Below are positions 1-6,387 of a stretch of DNA of 8,345 bases, in pieces. Position numbers and translations under genes: made by a program. This DNA is from CAMQVM01 sp044433365 (GTDB lineage Bacteria > Bacteroidota > Bacteroidia > Bacteroidales > Rikenellaceae). The notes under the pieces were generated by a model, which was not told the origin of the DNA, did no database searches, and was given only the letters and a program-made list of their open reading frames with translations. How positions within the stretch are numbered: position 1 is the stretch's first letter; every line of letters begins with the position of its first letter. Location: positions 1 through 8,345 of the forward strand of contig JAWXTR010000113.1 of NCBI GenBank assembly GCA_044433365.1. The letters are read 5' to 3'.

Positions 1-390
1 TTTCTTTTTCTGTCCAAAATTATCTTCGATATAGATGTCGATGGATTGCTGCTCATCACAGTGTGAAGTGTAATAAAGTCTAAACTGCTCAGCATTTAAA
101 GGGTAGCTATCATTAGATAGAAATATTGTGCCATCATCCATACGTAGTTCACCTTTGCCATCAGTTTGAAAATAACGAATAGTAAATGTAGCATCTTTAT
201 AATTACCTTCTCGGTTTAACTTGCAACGTATCTCTGCAGTTTCTCCTTTAAATAATTCATCTTTCAAAGGCATTGTTTCAAGCGAAAAATCATAGGCTTG
301 TTGCACCTCTATTTTATCATTACAAGAGACTACAAGAGCAGCTCCAGCAGATAGGCACAGAGTAAATAATATCGGTTTTAATCTTTTCAT
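1..390 (-). CDS. traQ: Conjugal transfer lipoprotein TraQ (DUF3872), 3' end outside window
   Basis: The frame opens at ATG 390-388 and runs off the left edge after 130 codons with no stop, so only the extreme C-terminus is missing if the protein has the usual length of roughly 140-170 residues. The N-terminus is a lipoprotein signal: MKR, a hydrophobic stretch, then Cys23 in VVSC. The mature part has segments I recognise from TraQ of Bacteroides CTnDOT-type elements: KIEVQQAYDFSL, KGETAEIRCKL, FTIRYFQTDGKGELRMDDGT and YPLNAEQFRLYYTS. TraQ is a transfer-region protein of unknown biochemical role, presumed here to sit in the envelope with the mating apparatus. It follows the 59-residue lipoprotein gene after 19 bases. 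With traO at the other end of the window it brackets the fimbrial genes. Family assignment is from recalled sequence, not from a search. Confidence 0.88.
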   Translation of the reverse strand, partial: MKRLKPILFTLCLSAGAALVVSCNDKIEVQQAYDFSLETMPLKDELFKGETAEIRCKLNREGNYKDATFTIRYFQTDGKGELRMDDGTIFLSNDSYPLNAEQFRLYYTSHCDEQQSIDIYIEDNFGQKKK

Positions 391-409
391 AATTTAATTG
401 TTTATATTT

Positions 410-589
410 TTAACGAACAACCTCAAACTCCAAATCACCATTAATCTGAGGGATAGAATCCCACTGAGGGCGTTCTAGTTCGACATCTATTTGGGGGCGT
501 TTTATGTGCTTATCGTAAATATCTTCGTGTAGTTTTGTGCAGCTTGATAGAGCTACAATGCTAAGGCTAAATGTTAACAATCTTTTCAT
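410..589 (-). CDS. Small 59-residue lipoprotein, unknown function
   Basis: The frame runs from ATG 589-587 to TAA 412-410 and encodes 59 residues. It begins MKRLLTFSLS and has a good lipobox, LSSC, with Cys17 as the lipidated residue. The mature 43 residues are charged and polar (HEDIYDKHIKRPQIDVELERP) and end in LEFEVVR. I recognise no domain. The start codon shares one base with the stop of the upstream OmpA-like/TPR-like gene (TAATG at 591-587), a strong sign of translational coupling and of real coding. Position between an envelope lipoprotein and traQ suggests a small partner of the fimbrial or transfer envelope complex. That role is inference from context only. The signal peptide begins MKRL like that of TraQ, but the mature parts do not look related. 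Confidence 0.8.
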   Translation of the reverse strand: MKRLLTFSLSIVALSSCTKLHEDIYDKHIKRPQIDVELERPQWDSIPQINGDLEFEVVR

Positions 590-591
590 TA
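587..591 (-). promoter_or_regulatory. TAATG stop/start overlap (translational coupling)
   Basis: On the minus strand the TAA stop of the 546-residue gene (591-589) and the ATG of the 59-residue lipoprotein (589-587) share one A. Such overlaps let terminating ribosomes restart, which supports this start choice and joint expression of the two lipoproteins. Confidence 0.7.
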
Positions 592-2229
592 TCTTTCGCT
601 ATTTAAAAGGTTTGATATTTCGGGATCGAGCTTTCCTCTAAATTCCATACGGGAATTTAAATTGCAGGACTCTAAAAACCATTTTCGCCCCTCCTCTATA
701 TACCCTAAACGTGAACAGAGAATCGCACGTAGATAGTAGGTCATATCGTTTTGAGTCAGACTACTAAGTATATCATAAGCAGCTTTATCATAGCCTAATG
801 ACATCATCGTAAGTGCACAGTTATGGTCTTTATAGTCATTTAGTATCGTAAATGCTTCTCGGTATTTGCGCTGCTCAAGAAGTTGCACCCCTTTATGATA
901 CATCGTATCTACTTCGGTTGTATGAATAGTATCTTTTAGCATTCCAACTTTACGTAAATCATATTTAAAACTCACTGAGCGAAGCTGAGGGTAAATTTCC
1001 TCTTTTATATAGGCATACTCTTTAGGGAATTTCACCCTAAGAGCATACTCTCTACTATCGGGATTAGGATTATCTGCTATAATCTTTAGAATATTATCCC
1101 TATTTCTAAGTTTAGAACTAGAGATAAGATTTTCTAATCCTTTCCAATCTTCAGCTACCCATCTTGCAGTGATTAAAGTATCTACATCACTACCAAAACG
1201 ATTAATCAGTTTGTTTTTCAGAGATAATGCTCGTCCTTTTGCCAACTTTTCATTTAGTGAGTAGCTACCCTCTGGTGAAGCTGAGGCGGTAAGAACGATG
1301 GAGTCTACATGATATTCGTATTGATTAATAAGTTGGTCCATAAGAGTTTCAATGCGGTTAAGTTGTATCTTATTATCACCAAGAGTATCAATCACCTCAT
1401 TACTTGCCAAATTAAACGAAAGATAGTTTTTATCATTAACCACCGCATACTTCTCTACAACTTTAGTTATATAGCGAGTAGTATGGTCGACGAAGTTTAA
1501 CATCGAAGAGATGCTATACTCTAGTGTATCACTAGGGGGAAGTTTGTAGTAACTACCATCTAGGGCGTTGACTCTACCTTGAAGTGTAACAAGTAGTTTC
1601 TTACCCTCACCTTTTGTCGACACCTCTTGTGTGTAGTAGTAAGAAAGCGAGCTTCTATTTTCGACAATTGAGTCTAGTCTTACACCTTTAGGGTATGGAT
1701 ATTTTACAAACCTCTCAAACGCTCTCTGCTCTTCTATTGCATTGGGCTTGAACATCTTTACATATTGTTGATATTGCCAATAGTTACGATCTTGAACCTT
1801 ATCAAACAGACCTCCACGAATAGATAAATCCTCTAGTGAGATAGTCTCCCCTACTTTATGCAGCAGAGGGGTAACAGTTATTGATTGACAACTACCTTGT
1901 AATTCCTTTGGAAGTGTAATTACAAAATCTATCGAAATTTTACCCTTTCGCTCAGGGAGTACACGTAGTTTTGAAACTACTACCACCTCCTCCATCTCTA
2001 ACGAGATAATCTGCTCACCATCATCGGTGGTAATTGAGGGTACTAAATAGTAGTTTGTGCTATCTTTCTCCAATTTGAAGAGTGCCTTATGTTCAGCAGC
2101 TTTTTTAATCTCCACTTCCTTTGGGATAAACTTTACATCTGCACCAATCTGTCTGCGTTCTAGTCGTGAGGTTACTGCGCAGCTACCAAATAGTAGCAAC
2201 ACTGCTAATATTATAATATACTTTTCCAT
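589..2229 (-). CDS. Envelope lipoprotein with OmpA-like motif and TPR-like C-terminus (fimbrial locus)
   Basis: 546 residues. A short hydrophobic N-terminus ends in LLLFGSC, making Cys17 the likely lipidation site. Residues about 30-250 are beta-rich and not recognised with certainty. They may correspond to the DUF3868-type proteins that often sit beside DUF3575 genes in Bacteroides fimbrial loci. Residues about 308-345 contain an OmpA-C-like signature, ASASPEG then N-x-x-LA-x-GRA, as in the helix of OmpA domains that bind peptidoglycan. The rest of that fold is divergent. Residues about 441-525 look like TPR helices (YHKGVQLLEQRKYREAF, then AILCSRLGYIEEGRKWF). The likely role is a periplasm-facing anchor or assembly factor for the fimbriae. 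Its ATG lies 2 bases after the stop of the DUF3575-type gene, and its stop overlaps the next start, so it is tightly embedded in the operon. Confidence 0.75.
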   Translation of the reverse strand: MEKYIIILAVLLLFGSCAVTSRLERRQIGADVKFIPKEVEIKKAAEHKALFKLEKDSTNYYLVPSITTDDGEQIISLEMEEVVVVSKLRVLPERKGKISIDFVITLPKELQGSCQSITVTPLLHKVGETISLEDLSIRGGLFDKVQDRNYWQYQQYVKMFKPNAIEEQRAFERFVKYPYPKGVRLDSIVENRSSLSYYYTQEVSTKGEGKKLLVTLQGRVNALDGSYYKLPPSDTLEYSISSMLNFVDHTTRYITKVVEKYAVVNDKNYLSFNLASNEVIDTLGDNKIQLNRIETLMDQLINQYEYHVDSIVLTASASPEGSYSLNEKLAKGRALSLKNKLINRFGSDVDTLITARWVAEDWKGLENLISSSKLRNRDNILKIIADNPNPDSREYALRVKFPKEYAYIKEEIYPQLRSVSFKYDLRKVGMLKDTIHTTEVDTMYHKGVQLLEQRKYREAFTILNDYKDHNCALTMMSLGYDKAAYDILSSLTQNDMTYYLRAILCSRLGYIEEGRKWFLESCNLNSRMEFRGKLDPEISNLLNSER

Positions 2230-2231
2230 AT

Positions 2232-2741
2232 TTAAAATAGATAAGAGAAAGAGGCCTCTAACTTTGATGGAAGAAGCATAAACCTCTCTCGGTGACGAAT
2301 GATTATATCATCTAGTGGCGAAGTATCAGCTACAAGCCATCTATCTTTTAGGAAGTAGACCCCCAAACCTCCCTCTAATGTAAAGTTACATCTTCTTGAA
2401 AGAATCCAACTATATCCTAATGAGCAGCCTAAACCAGTGGTCCACCCTTTTTTGTTATCAATTTTAAAATTAGAAGTTGTAGAGTTTGCAGCTAAGAACC
2501 AACCTACATTTGGTTCAAACCTCCAAAACCTAACACCACCTGAAAAGGCGGTGCTATGGTTTAGTAGAGGTGACCAGATAGCAGATATATCAATAGATGT
2601 TTTCTTCCCCACCGCTGTATCAACTCCAACATTTAAACACCCTACGGCTAAGGCTAAAGTGTTTATCCTAACAGCACTATATTGTGCTGAGACTCTATAA
2701 GAAGCGATGCAGAAGATTACTAATATTATTAATTTTTTCAT
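2232..2741 (-). CDS. DUF3575-type outer-membrane beta-barrel protein
   Basis: 169 residues, with a cleavable signal peptide (MKKLIILVIFCIASYRVSA, cut near Ala19-Gln20). The mature protein starts with the DUF3575-like pattern IRTNALA-x-x-x-x-x-NVGVD, here INTLALAVGCLNVGVDTAVG. It then alternates short amphipathic strands rich in Gly and aromatics (FSGGVRFWRFEPNVGWF, GWTTGLGCSLGYSW, LEGGLGVYFL) and ends SFSYLF with a terminal Phe, as many outer-membrane barrels do. DUF3575 proteins commonly sit in Bacteroidales fimbrial gene clusters. The molecular role is not settled; an outer-membrane anchor or export partner for the pilus is a reasonable inference. The gene starts 37 bases after the tip-like gene and ends 2 bases before the OmpA-like/TPR-like lipoprotein gene, which suggests the two products work together. 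Confidence 0.8.
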   Translation of the reverse strand: MKKLIILVIFCIASYRVSAQYSAVRINTLALAVGCLNVGVDTAVGKKTSIDISAIWSPLLNHSTAFSGGVRFWRFEPNVGWFLAANSTTSNFKIDNKKGWTTGLGCSLGYSWILSRRCNFTLEGGLGVYFLKDRWLVADTSPLDDIIIRHRERFMLLPSKLEASFSYLF

Positions 2742-2778
2742 TCTATAAACTTTAGAAGTTGCCTATATAACTATAACT

Positions 2779-4197
2779 TTACGGATTTACGGTAAGATAC
2801 AAATCTTTATACTTCTCATTTGCAGTTCCTTTATTCATATATACTCTAATTGTGTGTGATGATGAAGGATTGCCTGTGTATTGACTACCGACTAATTGCA
2901 AACGGTATTTAGTATTTGTCTTAACTTTTGCAACACTATGTTGTGTATAAAAACCATCTTCTAAATCGGTAAGTATCGCCACACTTCCGCTTACACTCCT
3001 CATAAGATGAAATATTATATTCCAATCACTGCCCACATCATTAAAATAGTCATTTAGAAATAGATAGCCTGCAAAATTGAAACTCTCCTTATTTGAACTG
3101 GTATTTGTGGTTATAAAGTCAATTTCTACATCTGTTTCAGTTCCTGATTCAAACTCTATAATCCATCCATCTTGTTTCTCATAATTTAGAGTAATATTTT
3201 TTTGATTATATACCCTAATTTCATAAACTGGATCAGGGTCGGGATCAGGGTCAGGCTCAGGTTTAGGATTTGTCACCGTAGGAATTTTAGTTGCTTCAAC
3301 ACGCAAGTCGCTAGAGCTTATACCACTAATGTTTATATCAATATCATATTGATTATTTCGAGCAATATTAAAATCACTCGTAGTATTAGCTCCAAGATAA
3401 TACCTATATACAATATCATGAGTAGACGACTGAGCTGTTATCTCGACATAGGTTGCTTTTGATGGTGCATATATATCAGCCTTATATTTAGGGTCAGTAA
3501 TATTTGATTTTACCCCCTGCATATTCTCAAAGCAGTAGAAAGATAAATCGTTATCTTCAAAACTTATCCCTCTACTATCCAATAAATTCTCTTTAAATAG
3601 ATTGCAGCTTGTTGGCGCATTAAATACTTCGCATTTTTTAATATCATAATATTTAGCAATGCTTGACTTTGTAAGATTAATATTAACCTTTGCAACAAGT
3701 CGTTTTAATGCTAGTGGGATAGAGATATCCTCGGTAATGGTAACGCTACTATAATGAGTCATAATAAGTGAGCCATTACTTGTTATATCATCATCACTAG
3801 CAATATCAACCTTATAATCAATCAATTCATCACGCTCCATCTTACCCATATCTTCATAGTTATTAGCAATAACATATATCTCCCAATCACCATTATCGAG
3901 ACGAAGCTCGATAGGGTTGCTACTATCAATATAGTGGTGAACTCTCCTGCCACTTTTCTCATTATAACAGTAGATATTATAGTTTTCGACCCTGTTTTCA
4001 TCTGATGAAGGAAGTATCGAACCCTTTGTATTTATATCTACCGATAGTGTATATGGATTAAAACTTACAGCTGATGTAGAAGAGATTGGTGTCTCTAACT
4101 TCTCACTATTTTCGCTCTTTTCTATCCCATCTTTACTACATCCAACAGATGCAAATAGTATTAATATAGAAAGTATTAATGATAATAAATATCTCAT
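2779..4197 (-). CDS. Fimbrial tip/adhesin-like lipoprotein (DUF4906/Mfa-like) with C-terminal extra domain
   Basis: 472 residues, lipoprotein signal ending FASVGC (Cys20). Residues about 44-292 resemble Bacteroidales fimbrillin/DUF4906 proteins: a strand-rich N-half, PLALKRLVAKVNINL at about 161-175 (the usual R-x-x-AK-V core), then IYAPSKATYVEI, YRYYLG and the closing ARNNQYDIDINISGI at about 279-293. A proline/aspartate linker follows (PKPEPDPDPDPDP, 311-323). After it comes a separate beta-rich domain of about 148 residues that I do not recognise. Unlike the three fimbrillins it has no TRAFFDD site near the N-terminus. That, with the extra domain, fits a tip adhesin or accessory subunit better than a polymerising stalk subunit. 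An anchor subunit is an alternative. It follows fimbrillin 3 after 15 bases, so co-transcription is likely. Confidence 0.72.
   Translation of the reverse strand: MRYLLSLILSILILFASVGCSKDGIEKSENSEKLETPISSTSAVSFNPYTLSVDINTKGSILPSSDENRVENYNIYCYNEKSGRRVHHYIDSSNPIELRLDNGDWEIYVIANNYEDMGKMERDELIDYKVDIASDDDITSNGSLIMTHYSSVTITEDISIPLALKRLVAKVNINLTKSSIAKYYDIKKCEVFNAPTSCNLFKENLLDSRGISFEDNDLSFYCFENMQGVKSNITDPKYKADIYAPSKATYVEITAQSSTHDIVYRYYLGANTTSDFNIARNNQYDIDINISGISSSDLRVEATKIPTVTNPKPEPDPDPDPDPVYEIRVYNQKNITLNYEKQDGWIIEFESGTETDVEIDFITTNTSSNKESFNFAGYLFLNDYFNDVGSDWNIIFHLMRSVSGSVAILTDLEDGFYTQHSVAKVKTNTKYRLQLVGSQYTGNPSSSHTIRVYMNKGTANEKYKDLYLTVNP
3230..3259 (-). repeat. Degenerate hexamer repeats encoding the Pro-Asp linker
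   Basis: Five 6-base units on the plus strand (GGATCA, GGGTCG, GGATCA, GGGTCA, GGCTCA) encode the alternating Pro-Asp/Glu linker at about residues 314-323 of the tip-like lipoprotein. Units are 6 bases, so gain or loss by slippage would lengthen or shorten the linker without a frameshift. Confidence 0.7.
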
Positions 4198-4212
4198 AAT
4201 TGTTATTTTCGG

Positions 4213-5196
4213 TTAACCTATATCAGTTGATTGATCCTCTTTCTTATCCCAGTCAATCACTTTAAAAGATAGCTCGGTATCTTCTCTGTTTAATCCACAG
4301 ATTTTGGCGTTTATCCTATAATATTCATTTGGCAAAACCTCTGGAGTATCTATCGTAAAGGGGTATCTGAGTTGTTGTGAATCTTCGGTAGTTGAGAAGT
4401 TACCATCTTTGTCGTATGTTGCACAGATTGTAAACTTTGAGGTGTTTGATTGTTGTAGATAGAATAGATTGTCGTAAAACCCATTTGAGTAGTGTGATGC
4501 TTGAGTGTGGTAATACTTCTCAGTTTCGTAAAATCCTAGAGGATTGTAGATACTTATGCTATCTACTCTAATCGAACCACTATAATAATCAGGATTATTA
4601 AAATTATCAGATATTGAGCTTCTAATAGCAACTTTTGCTACACCTCTTTTTAGCTCAATATTAATTTGAGTTTCATCACCCTCTATTGGAACAAAACTAT
4701 CGCCTGAAAGGACAAATCCATCTTCTCTTTTAGAGTCGTAAGCTACCTGTGCAAAAGTACCGTTATATTCATCTATCCCAACTTCATTCATCAGCGGTCT
4801 AACGTCGCTAATATCCTCAATATCTCCAGAATACTCTACATTTGCAACAATTTGAGCATACAACGCATCACCCTCTTTAGCCTCATCTATTGTTATTAAT
4901 GCACTTTTTTGAGCTATCTCTTGCTCTGTAAAATCCTTTCTTATGAAGATGGGGTTTTCTACATCATCTTGTGAATAAAATAAGAAAAAAGCGGTCACTA
5001 TGTTTAGCTCCTTTTCCCACGGCTCGGAAGCGGCTGAGTCGTCAAAAAAGGCACGTGTTGCATCATCCTCAGATAACGAAATAGATATTGTAGTTGAGCT
5101 ATCTTTGCTATTTTCGATAGGTATATTCTCATCTTTTGAACACGATATGGTTAGAAACAGTGCTATAATAGCAGTAAATTTTGTTATACAATTCAT
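4213..5196 (-). CDS. Fimbrillin 3 (FimA/Mfa1-like type V pilus subunit lipoprotein)
   Basis: 327 residues. The lipoprotein signal ends LTISC (Cys19). About 29 residues later comes ATRAFFDD with Arg48-Ala49, close in position to the gingipain site of P. gingivalis FimA (Arg46-Ala47) and Mfa1 (Arg49-Ala50). In those proteins, removing the N-terminal segment opens the groove for strand-exchange polymerisation. The body shares blocks with the two neighbouring fimbrillins: WEKELNIVT, IRKDFTEQEI, DEYNGTFAQV, SKREDGFV, a D-x-D-G loop (YDKDGNF, 261-267) and a closing EYYRINAKICGLN followed by a strand ending IDW. It is therefore a paralogue of genes 5300-6325 and 6388-7587. Export as a lipoprotein, cell-surface cleavage after Arg48 and incorporation into a pilus are inferred from the family. 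The 103 bases upstream hold a hairpin and phased repeats. Confidence 0.85.
   Translation of the reverse strand: MNCITKFTAIIALFLTISCSKDENIPIENSKDSSTTISISLSEDDATRAFFDDSAASEPWEKELNIVTAFFLFYSQDDVENPIFIRKDFTEQEIAQKSALITIDEAKEGDALYAQIVANVEYSGDIEDISDVRPLMNEVGIDEYNGTFAQVAYDSKREDGFVLSGDSFVPIEGDETQINIELKRGVAKVAIRSSISDNFNNPDYYSGSIRVDSISIYNPLGFYETEKYYHTQASHYSNGFYDNLFYLQQSNTSKFTICATYDKDGNFSTTEDSQQLRYPFTIDTPEVLPNEYYRINAKICGLNREDTELSFKVIDWDKKEDQSTDIG
5030..5049 (-). repeat. 20-base block identical to the one in fimbrillin 2
   Basis: These 20 bases match 6165-6184 exactly and encode the middle of the TRAFFDDSAASE segment. Flanking coding sequence is more diverged. The match extends to synonymous positions, which fits a young duplication or local gene conversion. 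Confidence 0.65.
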
Positions 5197-5208
5197 TGAC
5201 TTTAGATT

Positions 5209-5247
5209 TTGAAATTGCTTGAAATAGAGATTGAAATATCTTGAAAT
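5209..5247 (-). promoter_or_regulatory. Four phased TTGAAAT repeats upstream of fimbrillin 3
   Basis: On the plus strand TTGAAAT occurs at 5209-5215, 5219-5225, 5231-5237 and 5241-5247, so unit starts are 10, 12 and 10 bases apart, close to one helical turn each. They lie 13-51 bases before the fimbrillin 3 start, between that start and a strong hairpin. Spacing on one helix face is typical of a protein-binding array, or of A-tract-like bending. No consensus Bacteroides promoter (TAnnTTTG with upstream TTTG) is evident beside it, so the function is open. Confidence 0.45.
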
Positions 5248-5249
5248 TT

Positions 5250-5281
5250 TTAGAAGTCCTATTTTTCGATAGGACTTCTAA
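5250..5281 (-). terminator. 13-bp perfect hairpin between fimbrillins 2 and 3 (possible terminator/attenuator)
   Basis: A perfect 13-base inverted repeat (5250-5262 with 5269-5281) encloses the 6-base loop TTTTCG. It begins 19 bases after the stop of fimbrillin 2, a natural place for a terminator or an RNA processing/stability hairpin that would set the dose of fimbrillin 2 against downstream genes. In minus-strand RNA the stem is followed by AAAAUUUC and not a clean U-run, so it is not a canonical intrinsic terminator. Its arms resemble the termini of the 162-base elements (see findings). Confidence 0.45.
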
Positions 5282-5299
5282 GTTGGTATTCAGTTAAAC

Positions 5300-6325
5300 C
5301 TACTGACCTAAACCGATGTTTTTATTGGCAACAATAGCCCAATCTGAAACGGTGATACTTAGCGAAGCATCCGAACCATCTAAACCATCAATAGATCCGT
5401 TAATTCTGTAATAGCTATTTCTGTCGATTTTAGTGATATTATCTTCATCTTCAATAGTTAGGTTGTATGTAATGGGTGTTTGGTCGTTAGTAGTCTCAAA
5501 GTCACCATCCATATCGTATGTTGCATTGATTGTAAGGCTTACTCTATTCTCCTGAGTGGTTGGAGTCTCTGATTCATAGATATAAAATAGATTTTGGTAG
5601 TTGGTTGATTCCTTGTTAGATTGCTGAGTAAATGAAAAGTCCTTTCCTAGGCTGTTTTCTGTTTGAAAACTTTTATGTAGAGTTGATGAAGATGGAGTAT
5701 TGCCTACAACAACATTATCTACACGTACATCGCCTGAGTAGATTTTCTTGAACTTATCTGAGACCGCTAGTTGCATCGCTACTTTTGAAACTGTACGTTC
5801 AAGAGCTGCCTGAATTTGGGTTGTACCATCTTCTACTGTCACCTCATTACAAGCTGTCATAACAAAGCCTGCTTCACGTTTTGAGCTACCGCTAACCTCA
5901 TCAAAAGTGCCGTTATACTCTAATAGATTGCTCTCCATTACTTGCGATAGAGCATCTAGCGTTACAATATCTTGACTGATATTGCTATTTGCCACAACAA
6001 CAATATCTACAACATCATCTACTGAAGTGCCAGGTAGAGCAAATTTAGTTTTTTGATTTGCAATCTCCTCTTCGTTTAAATCTCTTCGCACGATTAACTC
6101 ATCGTTAGCAGAGTTAAAGGCAAAGATTGTCACCTTTGTCAACCCTGTTTCCCACTGCTCTGATGCGGCTGAGTCGTCAAAAAATGCTCGTGTAATATTG
6201 CTATCTACAAAAGATAGATTTACAATACTTCCCTCTACTGGTTTTGTAATTGAGTCACCATCATTCTTATCGCATGATGCAAATAGTGCAGCTGCAATAG
6301 CTGCTGAAAAAAAGAATTTTTTCAT
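5300..6325 (-). CDS. Fimbrillin 2 (FimA/Mfa1-like type V pilus subunit lipoprotein)
   Basis: 341 residues; the lipoprotein signal ends FASC (Cys18). NITRAFFDD places the predicted trypsin/gingipain-like cleavage at Arg46-Ala47, the same residue numbers as in P. gingivalis FimA. Shared fimbrillin blocks are SEQWETGLTKVTIF, VRRDLNEEEI, EYNGTFDEV, SKREAGFV, ALERTVSKVAM (about 174-184), RVDNVVVGNTP, YDMDGDF (270-276) and NSYYRINGSIDGLDG followed by a terminal strand with VSDW. The intact C-terminal strand region suggests a subunit able to donate and accept strands. It is the only one of the three with the full MKK-type start and no nearby lesion other than a hairpin in its leader, so it is a good candidate for the main stalk subunit. 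That ranking is inference. Confidence 0.86.
   Translation of the reverse strand: MKKFFFSAAIAAALFASCDKNDGDSITKPVEGSIVNLSFVDSNITRAFFDDSAASEQWETGLTKVTIFAFNSANDELIVRRDLNEEEIANQKTKFALPGTSVDDVVDIVVVANSNISQDIVTLDALSQVMESNLLEYNGTFDEVSGSSKREAGFVMTACNEVTVEDGTTQIQAALERTVSKVAMQLAVSDKFKKIYSGDVRVDNVVVGNTPSSSTLHKSFQTENSLGKDFSFTQQSNKESTNYQNLFYIYESETPTTQENRVSLTINATYDMDGDFETTNDQTPITYNLTIEDEDNITKIDRNSYYRINGSIDGLDGSDASLSITVSDWAIVANKNIGLGQ
6165..6184 (-). repeat. 20-base block identical to the one in fimbrillin 3
   Basis: Identical to 5030-5049. The equivalent place in fimbrillin 1 (about 7402-7421) keeps only the part encoding TRAFFDD, so genes 2 and 3 are closer to each other here than to gene 1. Confidence 0.65.
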
Positions 6326-6344
6326 AATGTTTCTACTTTTTTAT

Positions 6345-6358
6345 GCCACATCTGTGGC
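6345..6358 (-). other. Short stem-loop in the leader of fimbrillin 2
   Basis: GCCACA (6345-6350) and TGTGGC (6353-6358) are perfect inverted repeats, realistically a 5-bp stem with a 4-base loop. It lies about 20 bases upstream of the fimbrillin 2 start and 29 bases after the stop of fimbrillin 1. No U-run follows on the transcribed strand, so a leader hairpin that affects translation or mRNA ends is as likely as termination. Confidence 0.35.
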
Positions 6359-6387
6359 GGTTAATCATTTATATTTTATATTTCTCT

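Noticed and set aside
3202..3462. Plus-strand open frames such as 3202-3462, 5000-5212, 2437-2700 and 6734-6949
   Set aside because: They lie opposite well-supported minus-strand genes, have no recognisable motifs or sensible upstream signals, and are expected by chance in AT-rich DNA.
5209..5247. CRISPR-like or origin iteron array
   Set aside because: Units are only 7 bases with 3-5 base gaps and no spacers. No replication gene is nearby.
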